The notes: generated by a model from the letters alone, not told the origin. DNA of 64,000 nucleotides from Balanoglossus misakiensis (GCA_040954595.2 CM082576.2:13764001-13828000), one strand, 5' to 3'; counted from the first letter of the stretch, positions 27,301 to 42,300 are shown. Made by a program: numbers and translations.

Positions 27301-30300
27301 AGCCCCCAGTTGGCGTGAAGAATTGCAGAAGTCAATCAAAGGGTATCTGGGTGTGGCCGCTGTACAATACCTGTGTTGTTTGCATGAACAGCCCCAACAA
27401 ACATCACTATTTATTCTTTTTGCCATGGTTTGACGATCAATCAAATTCTTCTCGTTTTTATGATCTACGAGCGTTCCTAATGTTGAAAAGACAGGCGTCC
27501 CTGAAATCAACGCCTGGCAGGTCTAGAAGATCGCCTCACACTGACCGATTTGTGGCTTTTAGTACACCTCGTATTTACACTGGTTTTCAAGTGTTGATTC
27601 AGCAATTGAGAGTTGCTGTTGTGGGCAAAGTGGGGGGATATGTCCCATTGAACACAATGGCATCTTTAGCTGGGTTGATCTCGCCTAATTTGTCCTCCAG
27701 GCTACGAGTGTCGTCTTTATATTCTCTGCATTGTGCAGAGGGGGTATACTGCACGCACACACTCTTGGGCTTAGCATCCCATGAACTGATTTCCAAGTTA
27801 CATTTGTATGCCACTTCACCACATCAAACCACTTGAATCTGCAATCTGGCAGAATTTGGCATTTTGTCAAAAAGTGTGCCCGACATAAATTATGCGCCCG
27901 ACATAAATTGTTCACCAATTTTCATGACAGGAGCAGGGGCTTTCAACATACTTCAAATATTTCAGGGAGTTGTCCAAAGGGTGGTAACCACAGTGTAAAC
28001 AAAAGAACGATAATATTAAAGATTATACAGAACTGGAGCTCTCTGTTATAAATTAACTTCTTATTTGCCCTTCTGTTGATTTTTTTTTTGCAATCTACTA
28101 CAGCAATGTTTTAAAGATTCCGACCAAGTGAAAGCCACCTTCAAGCAGATCCATGAAACCCAACAGTGTGAGAAGGAAAAACTGACTCCCGAGCAGCTGG
28201 ACAAGATGGCCGCCAGATTGGACCGCATATTCCCGGCAGCCAAGAGGAAAGAAGCCAGGCTGAGATACGAGGAACTCAAATATGGATTGTTATCCTTTGT
28301 TGTGATGACAGAAAGGAAACTGAAGACATGGACTGTTAAATACGGCCGTCAAGATTCTGTAGAAGCGCTGTCTAGAAATTATACTGTAAGTGAAAATTAA
28401 TTATATACAGTTTGCGATTTCTTGTATTGGTCTGTTAAATGATACATATTATTTGAAATTTAAATATACCCCGGTAATAATAATGTAAGGTCTCCATCAT
28501 ACCAAATATTCTGGTTGCAATTATTTTGTAATAATATGTGTATGAGATCAAAATAATTTCGAAAAGTCAAAATATTAACATTTGGTATATACTATAAAAT
28601 CAATATCATTATGGAAGTCATCAGAGTATATGTTTGAAATTTTATTTTACAGGATTTTACAGAAAAAGGGAAGTTCTTTCAGAAATATGAGACAGGATTC
28701 CAGCAGCTGCAGGCAGTGGCTGAAGCCTATTTCAACGGAATTTCTGATGGTAAGTGTCAAGCAAAATATTTGCTATAAGAACTGATAATGTTTGGCTATT
28801 ATAGGGAGCTACCTGTTGATCCACGATGTGGGTCAGAGGTCAAAGTTCAGTTCTGTACAGATCGAGCAGTGCAGACACAATGGTATTGTGTGAGTTGAGA
28901 GGAAGGATAAAAATAAATGATATGGCATGCAAACGAAACAAGATAGTAATCTTGTAAAAATGTACCTTGTCAGTGGTTTAATATTCTTTACTGTGACTGT
29001 GCTTAACGTGCTCCATTACTTTTGTTTGAATGAAAAATGGAAATAAATACGCTTTATCATGTTTCTTCCATAAAGATACCTTAGACTATCAGATAACATG
29101 TGTAGTGCATTTGTTTAACACTAACCGAAAATACATTGCAATATAGAATTAGAATCATTACTGTACATCTACATGTACCTGTATATCAAATAATATTAAG
29201 CAAAGTCTCTGTTGCTCTGTTTGTTCATTTGATAATGAAATGTGATATTTTCTGTGTGAGAGGCTGATTTAGTAATTCAAATTAAGAATTAGACTTAGAG
29301 AAGTAAACATTTTTAATTTTGCCGCTGTTTGTTGCAGCTGAAGAAAAAACCAGTGTGCGCACATTCGTCACTCAGCAAGGAACCAAGATGAAGAACCTGT
29401 CCGTGGAAATCCACAGTGTGCAGAGTATGTTGGAGAAGGTCATCCAGAACTGGGCCGAATACAATGGGGCTGTTGATGAACTTCAGGGGTGGTTGGAGAA
29501 GGCTGAGAAGGTCCTGACGCAGTCTCATGAAGCGAGAAAGGTCAGTGTATTAAAGGGGAAACTTTGCAATTCAAATACGTGAGTGTCGAAATGCGCATGT
29601 TCCTGTATGTGTATGTACAGGTTTTGGTTTGTTCTTCATGAAAATAACTTTTTGACATCTTTTATCTAAAAAATACTATAGAAGTCAGTCTGCATCATTT
29701 AATTCAAGAGTGGACAGAAAATAGGACAACAGTTGAACTTTAACATTCATAAAAATAATTGAAAAATGTGAAAATGAAAACTTGATATGGCCAGTTGGAG
29801 TACAAACATAAAACTAAAAGGAGTACATTAAGCTTGATTGGTTTTGTGAACAGTGGATGTTTCTATAAAACCTGGTAATGCATAAAACAGAATAAAAACA
29901 TACTGATAGGCCACATCCTTGAAATACTTTCTCCTTATCATTGACACCTGCAGGAGTTCTTCAAAACTCTCCCCGTCTGGATGGACAAACATACAGTACT
30001 AAATGACTCCGGCAACTTTCTGATTGAAGTGTGTCAGGAAGAGGTTTCATTCGACATCCAGCAGCAGATTCTACTCATCAACAGACGATGGAAAGACATC
30101 TTCGAACAGGGAAAGATTTACATGAAGGAAGAGGAGGCGGAGAGGTTGCAGAGAGAGTACGCCGGGGGACTGAAAACCCTGACGACGTGGTTGGATAAAT
30201 CGGAAAAGATACTTATGGGACCTGTGGAGTGTACTTATCGGGGCCTTAAAGATCACGCTCAGGATTTAGATGTAAGTAAACTGAGATGTGACCAGGTTTT

Positions 30301-33300
30301 TTAGCACTTACATGTAGTAATTGTGATTATTTGGGTAGAAATCTTATAGGAAATCTGATCAAATCCGGATCAAACAATTTTAGAACATTTACCCTTTGTC
30401 TGTTAATTTATGATAATGCAAGAAAGAAAATGATTACCGGTATGTTGCAAAAACCTGTATAGACTAGACACTGGGTAAAACTCACAATTCTGGAATTTAT
30501 GCTGAACACACTGAGATTTTATGAATACATAACATTTGAATTGTTGATGTGGGAAAGTGTACATGTTAAATCTGTAACTGTAATCAACCATATACCAAAC
30601 AAGGCAGTGTGTACTTTGTTAATACATGATGATGTATTTTATCCGGCTGACTTTTCCAATAAATTGTGTAAAATATTTTTCCTTCAGTTGAGCAAGATGC
30701 CTTTCTAATAGTAACGATCACTTTTAATTTGCCAGGACATACGAGAACAGGAGCCTGCCAATGAAGAAGTCTTCAAACAGGTTTCCAAAACGGCCCAGTC
30801 GCTGGTGAAGAGTTGCTCACCAGAGAGAGTGGAATCGATGCTGAACACGCTGAAGCTCGTCAAACAGAGAATTGTCAAGATCCGGGATCAAGTTCCTAAG
30901 AAGCAAGCGGCACTAAGTAAAATCACACCCATGGTGCAACAGTGGGAGAGTGGAATCGATGATCTGGAGAGCTGGATGATTGAGGCTGATAGGTTGCTGA
31001 GATCGCACGTTTTGGACAACAGCCGGGACAGAGTACAAAATCGTCTGGAGCAACACCAGGTACAGAAGTTATATACTTGTTACCATTTACTTTTTTCTCT
31101 GTCAATCTTCCAGGGGACATTTCGCATTTTTTTGTCATTAAAAAAACATCCCACAATATATCATGTTTGAATTTTCGCAAGCATTATTTGTGAACAGGTT
31201 CCAGTTTTATGTGCATAATCAAAGTTAGTTACGTAGCAGGAGGATAGTTTATTATGCTGGTTTAAAACTCAATAAAAGGAAAATTTATCCAAAAAATATT
31301 GTAGAGAACTGCAAGGGGATAACGCAAAAAGAATTCGTAGGAACACGACCTAGTGGTTGTACACTCAACGACCATGTTTTTTCTCTCCCTATCGTTGTCT
31401 GATTATGCGTGAATCCAATTTGATAAGACAGATACGTGCACCCAGCCATGCAACACCTCTCATATCTTGGTAAACAACAACTGAAGGCTGGCTTGTGTTT
31501 ATCAGGGAACAAGCCAAGCCCTGATATGATAGCATGGGTGAGATAACTGATAACTGAGAGATAGCACAGGGCTAGTCGTGACATGTTTGAGACATGAGTA
31601 TAGAACAGGTGAAACATGATTGAGTAGCCTAGACACTAATTTTATAACAGAGATTAATAATATTTCATTGACTGTGAACACTAACATCTGTTGTCTTGCC
31701 CTGAGAAGAAATATTAGAATTAGATATTGAAAATTAATCTGATAAAACAGAATTCCAAGAGTTAAATATAGTTTTACATTACAGTGGCCTGTACGACAGA
31801 AAAAAAAATTAAGCAAATTCTCTTTGAATGGTATGTTAATGCCCTGTGTGTGTAGACTGACAAAAATTCTGCTTGTACACTGATTTGAACTGTCATTTCT
31901 TTCCATGAGTGATAATAGTTTAATAGTGGTAGTGTGGGTGCATTGCAGAAGACAATAAGAACACACAGAGAAGCATTTTGCGGGTCATCATAAATATCTT
32001 TAAAAGTGCATTTTTTGGTTGTGTGTAACAGTTTTGAAGAGAAATATGTATTTAGTACCTAATGTCTGAATAGTTGTCTCTGATGTATGTTGCCGTGGAT
32101 ACAGGAAGATGTAGATACCCCATATCCACATACAAAATTGATGCAACTCCACTGATACAGAATACATGTACAGGTTATAATATAATGGTGAATTTTGCAT
32201 GGATTTCTGAGCAACACTCTGTTTTCTTGCAGGCATTTTTCAAAGGAGCACCTCAGTTTGCCAAGTTGATTGAAAACAAGAGTAGACTGTGTGATGACAT
32301 CAGCAAGACTCATGGTGGCGCTATTGATACATCTCAGCTCGAGAGCAAAATGTCCAGACTCAACGGCCAGTTCAAGGTGGGGTTTTCATTCACATACCAG
32401 GGTTGTCCATGAACGCACAGCAAATATTCTACCATACCAACACTACACAATCCCGTTGTGCAAATTAACAACATTGCAGCGCCTACAGTATAAAGATGTT
32501 TAACATTTTTTATGGCGATTAAATTCACTTTGTAAACTGTCAGTTTATTGTATTATTGTGTGGAGGGGCTGTGCATCAGTTAACCACTAGGAACAATTTT
32601 TAAAACACAGGAATGCAAGAATGTCAAATTCAAGTGACACGTTCCTTTAAAATAATTATCTGCAATTAAATACTTTATTATCATATCTGTGTTTCAGGAC
32701 ATTGTTACAAATTCTGAGAGCTGGGAGAAGAAATTCACCAACAGTTTGGAATTATGGGACGCTTATGAGGCCGCAGTGAAAAGCATTGATGAGTGGATTG
32801 AAACTGCTCAGTCGGTCTTGAAAGACAAAAGCGATACCACCGATAGTCTTATCCAGAAACATTTGGTAAGAGATATTCGTTGTGTTGCAATGACTTTGAC
32901 AGGTGTGTTAACATAAAATCAGTGAAGTCTTCCGCCATTGTATTGTAGACTGTCTTCAGAAGTTTTTGAATAAAACAAATATTTTGAAGCGACTAATATA
33001 ATAATGTTTTGCCTTTATGGAAAAGATTTCTACGATACCTACATTTTCCATTTCTTCTTTCTCTTTCATCACAGGAGTTCTTTGACAATGTTGATCCAGA
33101 AATCCTCCAGAGTTTCCTTAGGGCTTGTAAAGAACTTCTCCACACTATGCAAGATGAGGAAAGGCCTGAAGTTCGGCAGAAGATGACATCGGTTCAGGCC
33201 AAATGGAAGGTGAGTTCAAACTCCTCAGGGAGATGCAAGTGTTCTCTTCTTCTTGTAAGCTATGAGAATGTTTGATTTATATGATAATGGTCCTTGATTG

Positions 33301-36300
33301 ATTGTTTGATTGATTGATTTGCGACAATGCAATCAACTGCAAATCACATGTTACATTATGATCAACACCATTCACTCTTGGCAGTCTGCCAAATTATCAC
33401 CCAAGCGTTTATTTAGCTTTGGGTATGCGTTGTAAATCTTTCTACTTTCTGAATAACCACCGTAGGCCAATTTAAAAAAAAAAACTCTTTGTGTTTTGAG
33501 CATATCCGTAGCAAGGTTTCATGCTCCTGGATAAACCTGGAATTTGAAAATACTGTACTCCTGGAAGGACCTTTAAAATTGATTCTGTCACCATGCTATC
33601 ACAAAGTGTTGATGTTCATGAAAAAATTGACAACATTACAGCCTAGCTTACTCCTGGAAAGTAGAGCTTTTGATAAGAAAAATTACTGGAAAAACTCCTG
33701 GAAAGTTCTGACTCCTGTCATTGATTCTAGTACCTTATGCAAATATCTAGTTGGCAGACATGATGAATAGTGTGGTTATTTTCACCTGGCACTGGTCACT
33801 TGCACATCCCAAAATCCAAACTCCAATCAACTTCAGGATATGACATGATGATATTTGTATGGTGATGCATGTATTTGCAGGATATTATGTACCAGTCTCC
33901 CATCAGACTTATAAAGCTCAGGTTTAAGTTAGCCGAGGAGGACCTCTTGAGTAACGTAGATTTAGCAGAGAAAGAATTGGCAACAGAGGAAGAAGACATG
34001 AAAGGAAACAAACAGATGGAACTGATTCTGCAACAACATCTGGTGAGTTTTCTTTTTTGAAATTATTGTGAAAATTAGAAAGTGAGTGCAAGTGAATCAG
34101 AACAGCCGATGTAAAACGGGAAATGTGCCCAATCATATCAACAGAGGTGACGATTAATTTTCACGTTCTCTTTACCGAATTATATTCAATTGTACACTGC
34201 TCTTTCGCGACTATTTATTATCATTTTTTTAGCTCTTGTGTAGTTCGCGAACATTTTTCATTCCCGAAAATTCCCCGTTTTACAGTAGTGCAACCTTGTC
34301 TTATAATTTCACACTGATGTGCTCTGAAATGGTTACAAAGTGCATTTTATAGTATACTAACTTTATTTGTGACAGCTATATAAAATGAAAATAAGGGGCA
34401 AAGTTGGAACATGACCCAAATAGAGACTGGTAGTGAAAAAGACAAGATAGTGTAGAACACAAAGTCATTTTCAATGCAGAAATGTATTCATATGTATGAA
34501 GACATTGATCACTTTGAAATTAAAAGTTGCACAAGGAAGCTGACATGGAAACTCTTTCTTTGAATCTCTTTCCACAGAAATTCTTCCATGACACCAACTT
34601 CTTCGAAAGCAGCATTCACTGCGTGCAAGACATGGAGAGTCTGAGTAACCAGTTGGCTGCCTACAGAGCAGACGACACCTCTCTGCAGGAGTTGCACACA
34701 CTGCGTCAGAGACAGTGGGAGGAACTATGCAATAAAATCGACAATATCCACAGACAGCTGCAGAGTTGGCCTGAACAGTGGAAAGAGTACTATGCCAGGT
34801 GAGGAAGGGTTTTGATGACTTTAGTGGGGATCAGTTGCTTCATTTATTATTTGATACATTGTTTGATTGATTTGTTTGTTTGACTTAGTATGGTTGATTT
34901 TCTTTTTGCAAATTTACTAATTGGCTAGTTTGTATTTATACATAACAATTATTTACGACAACTACGGTAAATGAAACCTCTAATTGATTATTCTTTTTCA
35001 CCATAAAGATTAGTATCAAATACAGAGTATACTATTTGAAAATCTACCTAAAAATAATAGATTTTTAAGTTTATGTAAATCTTTGCTGTTTGTAGATTTA
35101 CTGCTGTGTCCAAGTGGATGGACAGTGTTGAAGACTCCGTCACAGATCTGAAGAAAGCAGCTGAATATGATGAATTCAAGGTTATCCACAAAAAGTTTCA
35201 AGTGAGTAACTGTCTTCTATTATCAGTGTGATGGTATTTATTCTATGGCACTACACACAAGTTTACTAAAAATGTTTCATGCTTAGGAAGTTTGGATATC
35301 ATTTCCAACTCTGTGATTTCACTGATATATACAGTGTATACTGTATGTTATGTAGTTATAAAAGGGTGAAAAAAAATTTGCATGGCCATTGACAAACACT
35401 ACCATTGTAAATCGTTAACAGTTTGAGAGTTCTAACTCAGTTGAAGAAGTTAGATTTTGTATGATATATTAAAACGTGCTGTAAATAATGGTTTTGAAAC
35501 ATCTGTTCTTGTCAGTTTGCTTACTATTTTTGTTGTTGTTTTACCGTGAACAGGCAATAAGTCAAGATGTGAAAAGCCACCAAAGCGAGATACAGTGGTT
35601 GATCGACAGATTCGCGGAACTCTCCCAGAGCTGTACGGAAGAGGAACGCAGCCTGGAAGACAAGAAACTCAACGAGCTGCTCAACCGGCAGAAACACCTT
35701 CTGCCGCGGATCGAAGTGGTCAAGGTGGAGGCCAAGGTGATCGAGGAATGCTTCGAGTACCAGACGGTCATCCGCACGACCCGGACGTGGCTGAAGAAGA
35801 AGAGGAGGAAGATGAAGGAGGTGCCGCCCTCCGACAGCCTGGACAAGGCCAAGCAGCAGGTGAAGGAGCACCAGGCGCTGGTCAGCGAGCTGGACGGCAA
35901 CAGGGAGAGAGTGAACGAAGAAATCAAGAAGGGAAAAGAGCTGCAGAGGAACGAGAGCGCTCCGTCCTTCGTGGGTGAGGACGTGTCCGAGTTGGAGGAG
36001 GAGTGGAAGGGTACGAGTAGTGAGGCCCAACAGATTGAGAAAGAGCTGCAGGTCAGTCTTTTATTTTGATAGTGTCAAGCGACAGAGATGCAATATTTTG
36101 ATATTATAGTGAACAATTTGTGTGTATGGTCATTCATGTGGTCATACTAAATACACCTTGAACAGTTGGTTGTCGGAGCTGTACGCACACATTTGTTGTG
36201 GTCATAACATCTATGACATTCGTCCGTACTAGATATTAAGTCACAGATGTGAATTGAGTCAGTAGTAGAAATTGATAATTCACACTGTAATAACAGAAAA

Positions 36301-39300
36301 ACATAATTAAGACAAAAATGACCTATATAATGTCAATATTTGAAGTTTTTCCCTTTTCTGTGTAATCTACATGTAGAGTTTGTTTGTTTTGTAGAAAATA
36401 GTTAGATTATTGCATTTATGTTTATATTCTTTGAGTTGTCAGTTAAAGTAAGAACATATTTATTTGTATAATGTTGGCCTTTAATTGAAAAAGCTAATTG
36501 CATTCAGCTCATCTCATGTAAAAATTGTCCACTCCCAGGGTTCTCTATCTGTATGGGAAGACTACGAGAAACAGAAGGAAAACGTGTTAGATTTCTTGGA
36601 CAAAGCCGAAGGAGAATTGGAAAAGAAATCTCACCCAAGTGGCCTTGAAAGTGTCCGATCAGAACTCAACTCAAAGGAGGTAAAAACATTGCACTTGTTT
36701 TAAAGTTGTGTTGACTGTATATACCGGTACAACAAATTCTGGAATCTTCCTTGTATGTTTACCATCAAATAGACTGTTACTTTATGAAAATTCCATTTAG
36801 GTATTATCTGGAAGTACTAGGCTATGCAGTCCAGCAGTAGCCAAAAATATCGACGTTGTTAACGTCAAAATAGAATTGCAGAATTGCCGTCGCATAATTT
36901 GGGAGTCACTGACAATGATTAATATGATTGTGTATTTTATAAATATTAAACTGAGTGTATAATAAATTATTTTGACAGGATCTTCACAATGCCCAGCTTG
37001 CCCTGTCGCCAACCCTAGGTGAAGTGAAGGCCATCAATGCTAAACTGCAGGACATTGCGCCTGAAGACAGAATAGCAAGCCTCCACGACGAAATCTTGAA
37101 CATTGAGAAAAGATACAAGCATCTCAATTCAAATCTGGCTGAAGAGGTCGCCGCCCTCAAGCAGAGTGAAGCTGATTGGGTGACGTACTACGACAGACAT
37201 GACAAGTTTGCTGATTGGTTGGACAGTGTAGAGAAGAAATTCGATGCTGTCACGCAAGCTGAGGGGACTCCGGAAGAACATTTTAATAAAGCCAAGGTAG
37301 AAACTTTGATTCTGATAATTGATATATTTTAAGAAGGTAGTTGAAATAAATACTGTTCTTTGACATTTAGAACTTTTTTAGTTTCAAGTTAGAACAAATA
37401 TTGATATCCTTTCAAGGGTATACTGGAACCCATTGCTCGGACATAATTTAAATGTGTTTCAAAGTTAAAACTGATTCTGCTGTAGTTATTAATGTGTCGT
37501 TCATTTAGCTCTTCACATCAAAGGTATCGTATGTACTCCCATCCTCTTTTCACACTCTGAAAAATTAAAATTGATTTCGATATTCCAGGTGATGTTCTCG
37601 GAAATTTATGACAAATATGAAGAACTGGAAAACCTGGAGAAAGACGGAAGGGACCTCGGAAACGGATTCAAGACGAAGGAGACGTCCGCCTTGAAGAGAA
37701 CTCTGTCGGATCTGAGGAGCAGATGGGAGGATTTGTGTTCCAAAGCCAAAGCGCAGAGTACGCAGCTGGCGGATAACGTGACCCACTGGCAGCTGTATCA
37801 GTCGTCTATGCAGCAGCTGTTGCCGTGGCTGCAGAGGATGGAGGCCAAGGTTGCCGAGGATACCAAGAATTGTGCCTCGCCCGCCGAAGTGCAAGCGCTC
37901 TCAGATGAGCACGATGTGAGTTGTCATTTGTTGGTTTAACCTTTTCATCCCTACTTCCCTCTATTTGAGGTCCAACCTTCCCATAGGAGACAATAGAGTT
38001 AGACTGGACCATAGTGGTGAAAGGGTTACTACAGTCCTTCAACAGCCCTTCAACTGAAATACCCTTCACCACCATGGTTCTCTCCAAAACCTTTGTTTTC
38101 TATGTAAAGTTGGACCTCTATAGAGGGAAACGGGGTGAAAAGGTTAACAGTCACAAATTGGTGTTTTATAAGTGTCTGCTAATAAATTTAACTTTCTTTT
38201 GTTCCTTACAGAAAAAATGAATGCTTAACTTTAAGAATGTATGCCACTTGCCTTAAAATAAATTTTACTGGACAAATACATTCATACCACACCACACTAT
38301 TTGTTTGACCTATGAAGGCTTTTTCTCAGAAACACTGGTGGCCCTGAAATATTTGCTACATATCAATAAACTTTTCTGATTTCCATCTTGTCTCGCTAGG
38401 CTGTGCGCAAGGACATCCAGGAAAACCGACAACTGATGGCAACCATCGAGAATGAAGCCAAACAAGTTCCCTCACAGCACGACATCACGGAAGACGTGAA
38501 CGCGGTCAAGGACAGGTGGCAGAGTCTGCTGACGGATGCGGACGACAAAGAGCGGAGACTGCAAGACTTGCTCGCTCAGTGGACCAAACACAACGAGGAC
38601 GTCGACAATTTTGTGCAGAGCTTGGAGAAGACAGAAAAGATAGTCAAGAAAGAAGACCTTGATACAGCCAGCACTCCGAAGCTGGAGTCACTTCTTGCCA
38701 CTTTCCAGGTGAGAGTGGACGCAAGTTAAAAATTTTAAAAAATCAATAACAAAGTAAATAAAAAAATGCAGGATTTTAATAAAGCAAATTTTTTTAAAAC
38801 AATTATAACAATTACCTTTTTAAAAAATATCCGAAAGCAAAGTTTCAAGATTTGCTTACAGTTACAAGATGCCTTAGGATTTCATCATGATATACTACCT
38901 AGAAATGACAAGCATAAAGAAAATATTTACTATTTTGTCAGGAATCGTAAGCGATTTATGAGAATACTGTCAATCAACCTGGTATTTCTTTTGCCTTCCC
39001 AGAAAATTCAACAGGAGTTGAAGGACATGAAACCCAGACTGGAAGATCTGAACAAAAGCCGAGACGAACTCCAGAATCAGTGCAACTCCATGGGTGTTGA
39101 TGGTCTGAAGAGAGGCGTCAAGAGTGCCAAGATCAAACTCAACAAAGTGAACAACGTGTTGGAGAACAGGATCACGCAGATCACCACCTTGCTGAACGTG
39201 AGGAGGGAGTTTCTGAGCCGACTGGAGATCTTTGGAGATCAGCTGATTGACTTCCAGGGTAGACTGGACGCCTTGAGCGAGATCTACACCAATGATGTGA

Positions 39301-42300
39301 AGAATTCTCTCGAAGCTCACCAGGTAGGCATTCGTCGGAGTGGATTTAACCCTTGACTACCTTGAGTTCCGGAAAAAACATGGCTTTAAAACAGTTATAC
39401 ATCTTGAGTGCCGTTAAAATGAACGTCATAAACTAACTGGAATCTCTAGTGTATATGATTACATATTTGGTAATGGTAGTCAAGGGGTTAAAGTTATTGC
39501 TTTGTTTTTGGTTGAGTTCAAACCAAGATGTCTGTGCTAGGTTGGTGGCCAAATTTTAGAGGATACAGAAATCATATTGGTTTGAAGGAAGCCAGATTTT
39601 TAACAATTTAACATGCTTTGCTCATGGTGTTTCAACTTCTCAAGAACTAAAAATTGTGGTTTGTCATCTTGTATAACTACTGGTCTGCAACCTCTTCTTG
39701 TGTGTAAAATATCACATAATTCTTGTGTCATTGTTGGATTATAGATTGTGAAATCTGACGTGGATGACCAGAAAGCCATCACCAGCAGAATCGGCAAAGA
39801 AGTGAAGGATCTAGCGGAAGACATGTCCCCAGACGAGGGCCAGCTGCTTCTACAGAAGAACGCAGACTTGCAGAAGAGTTACAGCGGCGTTGTAGAGACC
39901 CTGGAGAACAGAGAACGTCTGTTGAAGCAGTGGCTGGAGTTCCAAAAGGACAGAGAGGAGATCGAGAGTAAGTTAAAAAGCATGCACTCGCAGCTGGAGT
40001 CGGACGACCTGAAGGAGGACGAGATCGAACAGCTGAAGAAGGATCTGGTCTCCGTCAAGGCTATCTTGAACGCCCTGCGAGGGCAGTGCAGCGACATGGA
40101 CAAACAGGTGCAGCAGTTGCAGCTGACGCCCAAGGATGAAGCCACCCAGGCCAGGGTGTTCTTCAAAGTGGAGCTGCAGAGTTTGCTGACGCAGTACGAG
40201 ACCCTCATGGTGCTCCTGCAGCAGAAACAGGAGAAGTGCGAGGAGAAGGCCGGCATGTGGAAGACGTACCAGGAGAGGCGGGACAGGTTTCTCAAGTGGG
40301 AGAAGGACGTGGAGGCAAAGGCCGAGGTCCAGAAGACAACAGGGGTCACTCCGGATGCACTGAAGCAACAACTCAAGGAATTAGAGGTGAGTGAAGTTTA
40401 TCTGGGTGTCTGTCTGTATATATGCACTTTGTGTATGTGTGTGCGTGTACATGTCTGTACATACGGAATATACGTACATGTACATGTGTGCATGCGTGTG
40501 TGTGTGTGCAAGCATGTGCGCATGCATGTACATGTATGTGAGCTTGCAGTCTCTGAGGTTTGAACTTACCGACACAAATTGCAGTGTTAGTGTCTTGCTG
40601 TGTTGCTGTATATTGCACTGCAGCGAGTTGGAACCACGTCAATAATGAGGTCCCCCATTGAAGTGATTTTCTGAACAGTATTTTGCCATGCTGTGGTGGT
40701 TGGAAACATGCAGCACTGTTTAATAAAGTGACTAACTGTGTGACATACAAATACAAAATTTAAAAATTGAGTGCTAACAATGCATGACAATTAAAGTAAA
40801 CGATTTATGTGTGTGAATATTGGTGTTCTTTCTCAGATGTGTTCTGTTTTCGGAAAAATTAACTAACATTGTAACAAAGTCTCCTGTCTTCTCTCTCTCT
40901 CTGTTTCTCTTCCTCGTTCTACTCGATGGTTGTGGATATCGTTCGGTAACGGTTCTGGTTAAAAAAACAAAACAAATAGAAACTACAGGTGGAGGTTGCA
41001 GCTCACCAGCATGAGGTGGCCCAGGTGAAGGACAAAGCTCAACAGCTGATGCAGGCCGATCCCCAGAACAGCGGCCTCTTGCAAAATGACATTGAGAGCG
41101 TAGACCGCGAGTGGCAGAAGGTGCAAGACCTTGTCCACCAACAGATCAAACAGTGCAAAGCGATGCTTGCGCTGTGGATCGAGTACAACGAGCATCAGGC
41201 CAGCGTCGGCAGGGTTCTCAAAAGTGTCGAGGCGGTCACTGATGAGCCACTGACCAGCTCAAATCAGGAGGACGTCCGCAGACAGATGACCAGGCACGAG
41301 GTTGGTTACTGTCAAAGTCAAACTGCACTGTATTGGTGTTGACAGGCACCAAATATAGAAATATCATAACGCTTTATTTATGTTCAGTGTTTTGACATTA
41401 CAGTCTGTATATGATGCTTCCCACAAGGTCCTGTGTCAGAGTTGAGGCATATTGGTAAAGGGTTAATTATTAACAAACTATAAATGAATGCTAACTTGTT
41501 TCAACTTTGACACTGGAATTCTTGGAGCAGGTCAATCGTACACAGTAGTAGATGGGTCAGTAAAAGTTTTTCAAGTTTCAGCATTCTTGCATAAAATATC
41601 TACGTGAGTTGTGAAAGACTGCAATGTGAATTTAAACATTGGAAAATATGATTTCATTATAGTCTGATGTAAAATGAATCAGACATCAACCAAAGATATT
41701 TGATAATAGTGAAATTAAATTTGACATCACAACTGTGAAAAATGTAGGTTAGCATTGCGATTAGATGAGCATATAATCCTTAGAAGTTATTTTAGTGTTG
41801 AGAATATACAATATAATTGAGTTTCATTGGATAATTTAGAGTTCACCATCTATTTTTGGTTATTCATGTAAATTCCTCTGGGCCATGTTTGAATGATCTT
41901 TCTGATTTTGTTGCACCACAGATCGCTGAAGCAGAGTTGGTGGGTGCTAAGGACCAAATGGCCACGCTCCAAGACACCGGGAAGCAGCTCTTAGCTGAAG
42001 TGGAGGCAGCAAGGGGAGTCAGACCGACTGAGATCGAAGACAACCTGGACAGGAACAACCAGAGACACGCCGCAGTCACCGAGAAATTGGACACCAGGAA
42101 AGGGAACTTGGCCGAGCAGTTGGCGGCGTTGGAAAGCATCACGGCATCCAGGGAGAACTTGACCAGCTGGCTTCACAGTTCGCAGTCGGATCTCAGCACT
42201 GCACCCAATCAGTTTGCCGATAGCGGTGCCGTTCAAGAAAGGCTGGGAAATTTCCATGTGAGTTGATAAATAAGAAGTCATGTAGCATGATTTAGTATGA

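Noticed and set aside
31285-31966. Overlapping minus-strand frames of 110 and 154 codons in intron 15
   Set aside because: No domain or protein-like composition, no initiation or splice support, AT-rich.
35524-36030. Long minus-strand frame opposite exon 22, and the alternative + frame 35595-35978
   Set aside because: Shadows caused by G/C-ending codons of the real exon; the nesprin reading is colinear with the family and phase-consistent.
38766-39002. Upstream extension of the exon 27 frame (possible extra coding or alternative start)
   Set aside because: AT-rich intronic text with Phe/Ile/Lys/Asn-rich reading; a good acceptor at 39001-39002 fits the exon.
40373-40756. Minus-strand Cys/His/Thr-rich frames
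   Set aside because: They come from the TG/CATG simple repeat after exon 28.
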